This document shows, one piece after another, positions 39,692 to 47,855 of a stretch of 64,000 bases of DNA (the stretch's first letter is position 1; the number at the start of each line of letters is the position of its first letter). The notes beneath the pieces are model-generated. The model made no database searches, was not told the DNA's origin, and saw only the letters and a list, made by a program, of their open reading frames with translations. A program made the position numbers and the translations under genes. The DNA comes from Acinetobacter populi (GTDB lineage: Bacteria; Pseudomonadota; Gammaproteobacteria; Pseudomonadales; Moraxellaceae), in the NCBI RefSeq assembly GCF_002174125.1, contig NZ_NEXX01000003.1, positions 199,749-263,748 of the forward strand, written 5' to 3'.

Positions 39692-40312
39692 TCAAAGCTG
39701 CCACAGTGTATCGGTTAATTGTGCAATCTCCTCAGGATCATGACTCACATACAACATTGGAATATTGATCTCATCGCGAATTTTCTGAAAAAATGGAATA
39801 ATTTCGGTTTTATGATGCGCATCCAGTGCAGATAAAGGCTCATCCAAGAGCAAAATCCGAGGTGAATATAACAAGGCGCGACCCAATGCCACTCGCTGTT
39901 TTTCTCCACCAGAGAGCTTGACCGGCATACGTGCCAACAAATGTTCAAGCTTTAATAGCTGTACCACATAATCCAGTTCAAATTTACGCTCGGAATGGGC
40001 TATACGCTGCCAACCAAACAATAAATTTTGTTGTACCGAATAATGCGGAAAAAGTTGCGCATCCTGAAATACCATTCCGGTACGTCTGGCCTGAATACTC
40101 AAATTAACATGCTGTTGCGAATCAAAAAATGTCCTGTCCTGAATCCGTATCCAACCTTGTTGTGGCTTCATGATCCCTGCAATACTATGTAAAATTGTGG
40201 TTTTGCCCGCACCGGATACACCAAATAAACCCACAACTTTTTGATCGGACTGGAAATGTTGCCTTAACTGAAAATGCCCCAGTTGCACCGTGAAATTACA
40301 ATCAAACATCAT
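39692..40312 (-). CDS. modC: Molybdate ABC transporter ATP-binding protein (short)
   Basis: The protein has 206 residues. Walker A is GVSGAGKTTI, the signature is KLSGGEKQRVALGRALL, and Walker B is LLLDEPLSALD with His in YVSHD. The usual C-terminal TOBE/Mop domain of ModC is missing, so it is nearly 150 residues shorter than the enteric protein. It overlaps modB by 4 bp. Confidence 0.93.
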   Translation of the reverse strand: MMFDCNFTVQLGHFQLRQHFQSDQKVVGLFGVSGAGKTTILHSIAGIMKPQQGWIRIQDRTFFDSQQHVNLSIQARRTGMVFQDAQLFPHYSVQQNLLFGWQRIAHSERKFELDYVVQLLKLEHLLARMPVKLSGGEKQRVALGRALLYSPRILLLDEPLSALDAHHKTEIIPFFQKIRDEINIPMLYVSHDPEEIAQLTDTLWQL

Positions 40313-41016
40313 CTGCCTCCGCGCTGTCTTTTTTGCCGACGGTTAAACCACTGCGCAAACCACAATGCCAGAAATGCTACCATTAGTGACAACATGATCA
40401 GACGATTTAAAGCTGCTTCGCTATCAGGTTGTTGCATCAGACTGTACATGGCCAGCGGCAAGGTTCGGGTTTCTCCAGCAACACTCCCCACAAAGGTGAT
40501 GGTTGCACCAAACTCCCCTAGACTACGACAAAAACATAAAATCGCACCGACCAGAATACCACTCATCGCCAAAGGCAAAGTAATATGTCGAAAGGTATCA
40601 AATGCCGAAGCACCCAGCGTTTTTGCTGCAACTTCCAATCGTTGATCCACCAGTTCCATTGCCAGCCGAATCGACTGAACCAGTAAGGGAAAACCCATGA
40701 CTGCCGATGCCAGCACTGCACCTTTCCAGTTAAATGCAAACTCAATGCCGAGTGGCGCCAGATATTGTCCCAAAATACCGTTATTACCAAACACCAGTAG
40801 CAACAGATAACCCGGTACAACCGGTGGAAGTACCAAAGGCAAAAACACCAGTGTTTCCAGCAATGATTTTCCCCAGAATTCCTTACGAGCCAATAACCAG
40901 CCAATAAAAATTGCAGGAATAAGGCTGATCAATAAACAGCTTGCTGCAACCTTACACGACAGTTGCAGGACACTGATTTCTTCGGGCGTTAAATTAAAAA
41001 TCATGATATTCGTCAA
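40309..41016 (-). CDS. modB: Molybdate ABC transporter permease
   Basis: The protein has 235 residues, with about five to six transmembrane helices. The permease EAA-type loop is EVAAKTLGASAFDTFRHITL followed by PLAMSGI, and SLGEFGATITFVGSVAGE is ModB-specific. It forms the membrane channel with ModC. It sits between modA (5-bp gap) and modC. Confidence 0.95.
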   Translation of the reverse strand: MTNIMIFNLTPEEISVLQLSCKVAASCLLISLIPAIFIGWLLARKEFWGKSLLETLVFLPLVLPPVVPGYLLLLVFGNNGILGQYLAPLGIEFAFNWKGAVLASAVMGFPLLVQSIRLAMELVDQRLEVAAKTLGASAFDTFRHITLPLAMSGILVGAILCFCRSLGEFGATITFVGSVAGETRTLPLAMYSLMQQPDSEAALNRLIMLSLMVAFLALWFAQWFNRRQKRQRGGR

Positions 41017-41021
41017 GCCAA

Positions 41022-41792
41022 TTAACGCTGATTTAAAACAGTAAAGCCGTATTTTTTATAAACTGTCTTTGCCTGTGGACTTTGTAAGAACTGATAAAAT
41101 GCAGTTGCCTGTGCAGAGTCTTTGGTAACGGCCAATGGATATACCACAGGTGGATAACTATTTAAAGGAAACTCACCAACCACCTTAACTTTTGAGCTAA
41201 CGGCAGCATCGGTTGCATAGACAATACCCAATTGGCACTCACCCCGCTCAACAAAAGACAATGCACTGCGTACATCTTCTGTTTCAACCAGACGCGGCTG
41301 AATCTTTGTCCACCAGTCTAATGTTGTTAAAGCCTGTTTTGCATATTTACCCACGGGCACACTATTGACATTACCGGTACACAAACGGCCTGTAAATGCT
41401 TTGGTCGGATCAACACCTTTTTGAATTTTTATCTGAATATTCTGATTTTTTGGTGCAATCAATACCAGTTTATTACCAAGTAAATTGACCCGTTGTCTGG
41501 AATCAATTATTTTTTTATTTTGCAAATAATCCGCCCACTGTAAATCTGCTGACATAAAAATATTGGCGGGTGCGCCAGCTTCAATCTGTTTTGCCAGCGT
41601 TGAAGATGCAGCATAGGAAGTTTTTACATCGACCTTACTTTTTTGCTCATAAATTTTTTCCAGATCATTCACTGCATTGGTCAGACTTGCCGCGGCATAA
41701 ATGGTCACTGTATCCGCAGCATGACTGGCAAAACTCACACCGATCACCAATCCGCCCATCACCCATAACCGTATTTTTGCAAACTTATTCAT
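41022..41792 (-). CDS. modA: Molybdate-binding periplasmic protein
   Basis: The protein has 256 residues with a signal peptide (WVMGGLVIGVSFASHA). It shows VTIYAAASLTNAVNDL, SYAASSTLAKQIEAGAPANI and VERGECQLGIVYATDAA, all ModA hallmarks that form the oxyanion pocket. It captures molybdate or tungstate for ModBC. Confidence 0.96.
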   Translation of the reverse strand: MNKFAKIRLWVMGGLVIGVSFASHAADTVTIYAAASLTNAVNDLEKIYEQKSKVDVKTSYAASSTLAKQIEAGAPANIFMSADLQWADYLQNKKIIDSRQRVNLLGNKLVLIAPKNQNIQIKIQKGVDPTKAFTGRLCTGNVNSVPVGKYAKQALTTLDWWTKIQPRLVETEDVRSALSFVERGECQLGIVYATDAAVSSKVKVVGEFPLNSYPPVVYPLAVTKDSAQATAFYQFLQSPQAKTVYKKYGFTVLNQR

Positions 41793-41816
41793 ACATTAAC
41801 TCCACTTTAAACAAAT

Positions 41817-42353
41817 TTAATTTGAGATTTGTACCACGCGAATTTCATCCAACCATTTGACAAACCGGGGTCCTGTGAGTTTGTCCCGACTGGAAATCAA
41901 TGCGATTCTGCCCGTTTTATCATCCAGCATATGACCATCCTGTTGATAAATCACAATGACACCCTCGCCATTTGGAGAATTAAATAATTCATTCCATGAA
42001 AAGACCACTTGGTAATCATCCTTTGCAGAAGCAATCACGATGATTTTTTTCACATCATTATGGTGCGTGGTCATAATATCTGCTGCATTTAACACATCAG
42101 TCAGACGCACGCCCTGATACTGGATCAATTCACTGATCTCACCATTTTTCTTGCTGATCTGCATATTTTGAATCACTTGGGGATACTGGCTTAAAGCATT
42201 TACATCCAGCGTCAATGCCTGTTTCACCTGTCCCACAATTTTTAATTCAGTCGAAATATACTGCTGAATATTTTCTGTAGGGGCATGTGCCAGTGTTAGC
42301 GGACTAAAACAAGGCAAAATCACACAACACAGTGCCAAATAAATTTTTTTCAT
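41817..42353 (-). CDS. Small periplasmic molybdopterin-oxidoreductase-like protein
   Basis: The ATG at 42353 has a GGGGGG ribosome site and gives 178 residues with a signal peptide (KKIYLALCCVILPCFSPLTL). Residues 45-176 resemble a truncated sulfite-oxidase-type molybdopterin-binding fold (IQYQGVRLTDVLNAA, VVFSWNELFN, LISSRDKLTGPRFVKWLDEI), lacking the catalytic cysteine region. It lies between the TonB receptor and modA, so a role in Mo capture or use is possible. Confidence 0.6.
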   Translation of the reverse strand: MKKIYLALCCVILPCFSPLTLAHAPTENIQQYISTELKIVGQVKQALTLDVNALSQYPQVIQNMQISKKNGEISELIQYQGVRLTDVLNAADIMTTHHNDVKKIIVIASAKDDYQVVFSWNELFNSPNGEGVIVIYQQDGHMLDDKTGRIALISSRDKLTGPRFVKWLDEIRVVQISN

Positions 42354-42364
42354 ATGTCCCCCCG

Positions 42365-44380
42365 CTAAAATGCCCATGTGGCTTTACTAAACCACATACG
42401 ACCCGCACTAGGAAAACCATCCGCCAGCGCATAATTTTTATCGGTAATATTCTGAATACCCGCTGCAAAACGCCATTGTCCAGATACACTATTCAATTTT
42501 GGCTGATAGGCAATTTGCGTATTTAAAATCTGATAACCGTCAAGTTTCAAAACATTGGATACCCAGCGACTGCTATTACGCTCTAGTTCAAGCTGTAGCT
42601 CCCACTGTTCGGCTGGCTGAATCACAACATAGTTAATAAGCTTATGTTGCGGAATATCGGTAATTCGGATTGCATTTTGCTGTTTGTTTTCCAGTTTCAA
42701 ATAGGTGTAATTACCACCATAACGCAGCCATTGCCAGGGTTGATAATTAAATTCAATTTCTGTCCCATAAATTTGTACCCGACCAATATTCTGCATTTGC
42801 GCCAAATCTTCCTGAACATTGGCAACACTTTGGATTTTATTTTTGATATTACTAAGAAAAAGCGCAGTCGCGAATGATAACTGAGCATTCAACTGGGTCT
42901 GATGACCAATTTCATAGTTCATCGCTTTTTCTGCTGCCAAATCGGGGTTCTCAATATACGTTCCCAAGCGCTGTGAATAACGATCTTTTAAGGTAGGTAA
43001 ACGACTTTTTTTGGCAACCGTGGCATACAGCTGAATATTAGCAATCCCATCATAAAACAATCCAATCTGTGCATCACGCGCTGTCTGATTTTTCGGTAAT
43101 GAATAAGGATTTCCAACACTAAATACTTTTTCAGGATCAAGCGTATGTTGGGCCAAACCTAAGGACAACAATACATCTGGATGCAACCGGATATTATCTT
43201 CCAAAGCAATCGACCAGATCCGATCCTTAAAATAGGTATTTTCCGCTCCTGTGGCATCAAGCTCGCGATGCTCATCAGTTTTATAATGGCTCACCAAGCT
43301 AATGGTCTGGTTGGTCAGTCGGGTTGATTCCAGCGTTAAAGATGCACCATTGACACGATCATGATAAATACTGCGTCCGGTACTGACACTCCCCTGTCCC
43401 GAAGTTTTTAAGGTGCTATAATGTGCATCGGTAAAGGAGTCCAATTCATTGTCATAACGATCATGATAAGCACGGATTTTAATCGTTTCATGCGCGCTTA
43501 ACGCGGTATTGGAAATAAAATACAGGCTTTCCTTATCCCAGTATGGCCATTGCCAGTAACGAATGCTGCTATTGCCAGTAGTTGGCGGATTGCCCTTTTC
43601 ACCATCCTGTTTGATATAACTAAGACTGTATTCATCATGATCATTCGGCGTTAAACCCAGCTTTAAATCCAGTTTACTATCTTTACTATAGGAATTATTG
43701 CGCAGTCCACCATCTTCAGTCGCTGTCGGCACAAAATCCGACGACAATTTAAACCCATCCCGTTCCAGATAAGCAGCAGTTGCCTGCATATACCATAACG
43801 CATGGGCACTGCCCACATGTAAAGTGGTCTGTTTCTCACCCGCATCGGCAATCCCCAAATCCAGATAACCTTCAAAGGCTTTTGTTGGTTTACGCGAAAC
43901 CAGATTAATTGCCCCGCCTAGTGTATTTGCACCATAGCTGACCGAACTAAACCCTTTTGCAACCTGAATTGCAGCCACATCGGCAACAGTAAATCGATTG
44001 TAATCAATATAACCATCATAAGGCACATAAACCGGAATACCATCGATAAATAAAGGCACTTGTCGCGCATCAAAACCACGGACATAAACCATTTTTTCAT
44101 TGCGGGCATTATTGGACAAGGTCACGCCAGATAATAAATTAACACCATCACCGACAGTTGAAGCATTGAACTGTTGCAACTGGGTACTATTGATTGTTGA
44201 AGCAATCTGATCAGATTTATCCTGCTCGGCAAGAATACGGATCACGCCCAATTGAAAAGGCTGATCGGCAGATTCCACCTCTGTTTCCATTGCCATGACC
44301 ATATTTGGTGCAAGCATACTATTAATGCATGCAAATAAAGCACAATTTAAATATTGCTGCCTAAATATTCTGTATCCCAT
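42365..44380 (-). CDS. TonB-dependent receptor linked to molybdate uptake genes
   Basis: The protein has 671 residues, with a signal peptide in the first 30. The plug domain shows NASTVGDGVNLLSGVTLSNN, MVYVRGFDARQVPLFIDGIP and VSYGANTLGGAINLVSRKP. The C-terminus is FSKATWAF, ending in Phe, as for outer-membrane barrels. Its operon partners are the oxidoreductase-like gene and modABC, and a ModE-type operator lies just upstream of its start. This suggests a role in outer-membrane uptake of molybdate or a molybdenum chelate, which is inferred. Confidence 0.8.
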   Translation of the reverse strand: MGYRIFRQQYLNCALFACINSMLAPNMVMAMETEVESADQPFQLGVIRILAEQDKSDQIASTINSTQLQQFNASTVGDGVNLLSGVTLSNNARNEKMVYVRGFDARQVPLFIDGIPVYVPYDGYIDYNRFTVADVAAIQVAKGFSSVSYGANTLGGAINLVSRKPTKAFEGYLDLGIADAGEKQTTLHVGSAHALWYMQATAAYLERDGFKLSSDFVPTATEDGGLRNNSYSKDSKLDLKLGLTPNDHDEYSLSYIKQDGEKGNPPTTGNSSIRYWQWPYWDKESLYFISNTALSAHETIKIRAYHDRYDNELDSFTDAHYSTLKTSGQGSVSTGRSIYHDRVNGASLTLESTRLTNQTISLVSHYKTDEHRELDATGAENTYFKDRIWSIALEDNIRLHPDVLLSLGLAQHTLDPEKVFSVGNPYSLPKNQTARDAQIGLFYDGIANIQLYATVAKKSRLPTLKDRYSQRLGTYIENPDLAAEKAMNYEIGHQTQLNAQLSFATALFLSNIKNKIQSVANVQEDLAQMQNIGRVQIYGTEIEFNYQPWQWLRYGGNYTYLKLENKQQNAIRITDIPQHKLINYVVIQPAEQWELQLELERNSSRWVSNVLKLDGYQILNTQIAYQPKLNSVSGQWRFAAGIQNITDKNYALADGFPSAGRMWFSKATWAF

Positions 44381-44398
44381 CTCATCCCCTTAAAATTC

Positions 44399-44430
44399 GC
44401 ATCGCTATATTCTTAAAAATATAACGATGC
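44399..44430 (-). promoter_or_regulatory. ModE-type operator
   Basis: The 13-bp arms GCATCGCTATATT and AATATAACGATGC are separated by 6 bp, with one mismatch. On the minus strand the core reads CGTTATAT...ATATAGCG, which fits the known ModE operator pattern (CGTTATAT-spacer-ATAACG type). It lies 19 bp before the TonB receptor start, so it would repress the receptor-modABC unit. Confidence 0.75.
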
Positions 44431-44432
44431 GT

Positions 44433-44636
44433 AAAAAAAAAGCGCCAAGTCTCTGACAATCAATTGATGATTGCTAGACTTGAACGCCTTTGTTCAATAT
44501 CACTTTGCTGAAAATTCAATATGTCATTCAGGGTGTACGTACAATGCAAAAATCAATTGCATCAACAGTTAAAATCTATTCACTCATAAGATTTTAACAA
44601 CCCTTGTGTCATTGGCGACTTTGCCAATGCGGTACA
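44433..44636 (-). ncRNA. Candidate small RNA with own promoter and terminator
   Basis: A minus-strand promoter (TTGACC 44665-44670, 17-bp spacer, TATATA 44642-44647) predicts a start near 44635. The roughly 200-nt transcript has hairpins CATTGGC/GCCAATG (44610-44629), GTTAAAATCT/AGATTTTAAC (44568-44598) and ATGCAA/TTGCAT (44544-44562). It ends at a long hairpin (GCG..CAAGTCT with AGACTTG..CGC, 44442-44487) followed by nine T. No convincing ORF is present. I do not recognise a known Rfam family. It could also be just the 3' leader region of the upstream lipoprotein transcript. Confidence 0.45.
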
Positions 44637-44641
44637 ATAAA

Positions 44642-44670
44642 TATATACACAACAGAAATAAATAGGTCAA
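44642..44670 (-). promoter_or_regulatory. Promoter of the candidate small RNA
   Basis: TTGACC at 44665-44670 and TATATA at 44642-44647 are separated by 17 bp on the minus strand. They lie in the 361-bp gap between the receptor and the lipoprotein gene. Otherwise that gap holds only the small RNA candidate and the ModE site. Confidence 0.5.
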
Positions 44671-44741
44671 CAATTTTTCATTTTATGGCATGATTTTTGC
44701 ATATTTAAATTAAAAATATAAAGAATATCTATCTCAGATTT

Positions 44742-45218
44742 TTAACCCTCAGGATTTGGCTTAGCCATTAATTTTGGTGAAGTATTGCCGAGTTCCGGAT
44801 GTTCAATCGCATTTTTACACAATGCCTTATCTCGTTCATAATCTGCTTTTTTCTTTTCAATATCGCTGGAATGTTCATTAATACTTCGTGCCCATGCATC
44901 AAGTGTGGTTAGCGATTTACGACACAGCGCATATTTCCCTTCGGTCACGGCATCGGTCATTTTCACCTCAATCCGCCAACGTGTGGAAAGCTCACGTAAA
45001 GGCTTACGTACCCCCTCATCCAGATTATCTGTTTCACCTGAGTATAAAACCTGATCCAGCTGATTAATCAATATCCATGCTTCATTTGCCAAAGCAGATG
45101 CATCATTACTTAATTTCTGTGCTGGTTTAATTTCTTGTTGTTGCTCATTGTTGCCACATCCCGCCAGAGCCAAACTGACACATAATGCAGATAAAATAGA
45201 AACCGTTTTAATGTTCAT
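44742..45218 (-). CDS. Putative lipoprotein
   Basis: The protein has 158 residues. The signal peptide (ILSALCVSLALAGC) ends in the lipobox LAGC. The mature part is helical and charged, with two further cysteines (YALCRKS, KALCKNA). No known domain is recognised. It is divergent from azlC and lies upstream of the small-RNA region. Confidence 0.65.
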   Translation of the reverse strand: MNIKTVSILSALCVSLALAGCGNNEQQQEIKPAQKLSNDASALANEAWILINQLDQVLYSGETDNLDEGVRKPLRELSTRWRIEVKMTDAVTEGKYALCRKSLTTLDAWARSINEHSSDIEKKKADYERDKALCKNAIEHPELGNTSPKLMAKPNPEG

Positions 45219-45327
45219 GAAAAACTAACCATGATTTGATGATATTTGTACTGGGAATACTAAGGAATTGCTTTAGAATACTCAATACTTTGCAGGTTTT
45301 GATTTTTGCTACAACAGCGGTTTTATT

Positions 45328-46059
45328 TTGAATTCACAAATATTAATTTCACCCGGTACATTCCGGGATGGCGCAAAAGATGCCTTGGTCATTGTTTTTA
45401 CCTATTTACCAGTATCTTTTGCATTTGGTGTTGGTGCGGTCAGTTATGGCTTTAGTCCTTGGGAAGCCCTGTTCCTTTCCAGTACCATGTATGCTGGTGC
45501 CAGTCAGTTTCTGGTGATTGCCTTGCTGGCTTCAGGCAGTTCGATCTGGCTTGCTGCCATTACCGTCATTGCACTGGATATTCGTCATGTACTTTATGGT
45601 CCTGCGTTATACCAAAATATCCCCAAGCCATTACAACTAAAAAAAACTGCGGTTTGGGCATGGGGCCTGACCGATGAAGTCTTTGCCCGTGGTTTGATCG
45701 AGTTATCCCAGCGTAGACAACATTGGTCGGAATCGTGGATGCTGGGCTTAAGTTTAACGTCATGGGCCTCATGGGCACTTGGTTCTTTACTGGGTGGTTT
45801 ATTTGCCAATCAGATCCAGCATTTACCCAAATTTTTACAGGCCAGTCTGGACTTTTTATTGCCGGCTTTATTTTTAAGTTTTTTACTGGCAGCATTTGAA
45901 CACAAACAAAAATATGTGATAGCCATTTCAATGCTCGTTAGTGCATTCGGCTGTATTTTTGTTGGGCTATCCTTTGCAATTTTTATTGGGATTATTGCAG
46001 GTATGCTGACCGCCATCGTGCAGTATCAATATCATAAAAGGATCACACATGCATCTTGA
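45328..46059 (+). CDS. azlC: AzlC-family branched-chain amino acid exporter subunit
   Basis: The start is TTG at 45328 (243 residues). The AzlC signature is seen: VFTYLPVSFAFGVGAVSYGF, SSTMYAGASQFLVIALLASG, and RHVLYGPAL. There are about six helices. With AzlD it exports branched-chain amino acids or analogues. Its end overlaps azlD by 11 bp. Confidence 0.9.
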   Translation: MNSQILISPGTFRDGAKDALVIVFTYLPVSFAFGVGAVSYGFSPWEALFLSSTMYAGASQFLVIALLASGSSIWLAAITVIALDIRHVLYGPALYQNIPKPLQLKKTAVWAWGLTDEVFARGLIELSQRRQHWSESWMLGLSLTSWASWALGSLLGGLFANQIQHLPKFLQASLDFLLPALFLSFLLAAFEHKQKYVIAISMLVSAFGCIFVGLSFAIFIGIIAGMLTAIVQYQYHKRITHAS

Positions 46060-46390
46060 AATTATTATCATCGGTATTGTGGTCGGTATTGCCAATTTTT
46101 TAAGCCGTTTTGCCCCACTATGGTTTTTGCAGAGGAAACATCGCAAGCAAACTCAGAAAGGTCATGCATGGATTGGGGTTGCTATGGGCAGTATTGGCAT
46201 CAGCGCCATTTGTGCCATGCTGATGGTCGCAACATTACCACCTTTACTGGAAAATCCCGCAAAAACGCTGGCAATGGTATGTGGCTTTTCGATATTGGTA
46301 TTGGTGTATTTCTTAACTAAAAAAATTGTACTGGCGACACTGTTGGCCGCACTTTGTTATGGCTTGGTATTTACCTATCTTCCGGTTTAG
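46049..46390 (+). CDS. azlD: AzlD-family transport protein
   Basis: The protein has 113 residues and three to four helices: EIIIIGIVVGIANFLSRFAP, GSIGISAICAMLMVATLPPL, and the C-terminal LVYFLTKKIVLATLLAALCY. The small AzlD subunit pairs with AzlC. It starts inside the azlC 3' end. Confidence 0.88.
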   Translation: MHLEIIIIGIVVGIANFLSRFAPLWFLQRKHRKQTQKGHAWIGVAMGSIGISAICAMLMVATLPPLLENPAKTLAMVCGFSILVLVYFLTKKIVLATLLAALCYGLVFTYLPV

Positions 46391-46440
46391 GCTTTTATTC
46401 AGATCATTAGATAAAAGCCCAAAGCCAAATCATTTATAGC

Positions 46441-47481
46441 TTACTCACTCATTTCATCAAGCAAGGTTTGCATCAACGCCGTAGCATCCAGACGGCGAAT
46501 ATTCGCCACATTGCTGCCTGCCCAGAATGCGCCAAAGCCTTGCTCACCTTGTTTACTGGCTGCGGCATGTAACTGCTTGCCCAGATCATAACTATATGGA
46601 TAGCCAGCATGTTGTGGACGCTCAGGTAAATCGACATATTGATGCCACGCATTAAACAAACCACGTGCTGCCCGACCAGAAATACTATCGCTAATCTGAG
46701 TAAGAGGTTGCTCAAATAAAGCAGCACGATAAGCATCATTGGCTGCCGATTCTGCACACTGTACAAAAGCCGTACCAAGCTGAGCCGCATCTGCACCCAA
46801 TTCACGATATAAACGAATATCTTCGCCAGTCATAATGCCACCTGCGGCAACAATCGGCAGATCAATATACTGCTTAAGCAACAATAACAAATCCAGTGTT
46901 GCCAAACCTGCATCACACTGCGGATTAAAAGTACCGCGATGTCCGCCCGCCTCAATCCCCTGAGCGATTAAGATATCAATGCCAGCTTGTTGTGCTGCAA
47001 GCGCTTCACTGAGTTGTGTCACAGACACCATAGTCAAAATACCGGCTTGTTTTAAAGCGGTCATTTGATCCGGACGGGGCAAACCAAAATGAAAACTCAC
47101 CGCTTTTGGTTTTGTTTCTAGTACAACATCAAGTAAATCATCATTTTCCGCAAAACTTTGATAAATTTTCTGCAAAGTTTGTGGAGGTGCCGCATCAAAC
47201 TCGGCAAACTGAGTGCTTAAATAGTCGATCCATTGCTGGGCATGCTGTGGGTCATATTCGACCGGTTGATGACAGAAAAAATTGACCTGAAACGGTTTTT
47301 GTGTCAATTGACGGGTTTTCTCAATCGCTGTTTTTGCAGCCTGAGCTGAACTTGCACCTAAACCTAATGCTCCTAAACCGCCTGCATTAGAAACCGCAGC
47401 AGCCAGTTCTGGTGTCGATACACCTGCCATAGGCGCAACAAAAATGGGATGAACAATATCAAGTTGTTGTAATAAATCCAT
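46441..47481 (-). CDS. Nitronate monooxygenase
   Basis: The ATG at 47481 gives 346 residues; a longer frame from 47508 is less likely. FMN-binding features are HPIFVAPMAGVSTPELAAAV, GGLGALGLG, IAQGIEAGGHRG and VAAGGIMTGEDI. The GAxAAQLGTAF element is present. It oxidises nitronates such as propionate-3-nitronate with FMN and O2. It is a lone gene, convergent with azlD and divergent from fruB. Confidence 0.88.
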   Translation of the reverse strand: MDLLQQLDIVHPIFVAPMAGVSTPELAAAVSNAGGLGALGLGASSAQAAKTAIEKTRQLTQKPFQVNFFCHQPVEYDPQHAQQWIDYLSTQFAEFDAAPPQTLQKIYQSFAENDDLLDVVLETKPKAVSFHFGLPRPDQMTALKQAGILTMVSVTQLSEALAAQQAGIDILIAQGIEAGGHRGTFNPQCDAGLATLDLLLLLKQYIDLPIVAAGGIMTGEDIRLYRELGADAAQLGTAFVQCAESAANDAYRAALFEQPLTQISDSISGRAARGLFNAWHQYVDLPERPQHAGYPYSYDLGKQLHAAASKQGEQGFGAFWAGSNVANIRRLDATALMQTLLDEMSE

Positions 47482-47508
47482 GATTGGTCTCAAATTAATA
47501 TCAAACAC

Positions 47509-47855
47509 TTAGCTTAACATGAATTTCGCCCTGCTGAATTTTGTTCAGTGATGTTGGTTATTTACATCATATAGTAATTTAAACCGCTCATCGGCATTCT
47601 TTTGATCAAAAAATAGCTAAGCATTTAATCAAAGCCAATGAAAATATATATTTCATCGGTTTTCATAGTAAAATTTGTACTTTGTTTTTCTCGATCCAGA
47701 TGAGGCGTAAGCACAATTCATTAAGGCATTGTGTTTTTAAATTAAAATTTCATCAATGCGGCGTGAATACCACAAGATGAAGTGAAGTTCATGGCAATGC
47801 GCCTGCCAGATTTTATCACGCCCTTTCTTTCGATTTATATTTTCAAGGAATCTTT
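47509..47855. promoter_or_regulatory. fru operon upstream region
   Basis: This 347-bp gap lies between the divergent nitronate monooxygenase and fruB genes. It contains a near-palindrome, ATGAAAATATATATTTCAT, at 47638-47656, a candidate operator for a fru regulator. AAGGAATC precedes the fruB ATG. I see no ORF of note and no clear Cra-type site. Confidence 0.4.
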
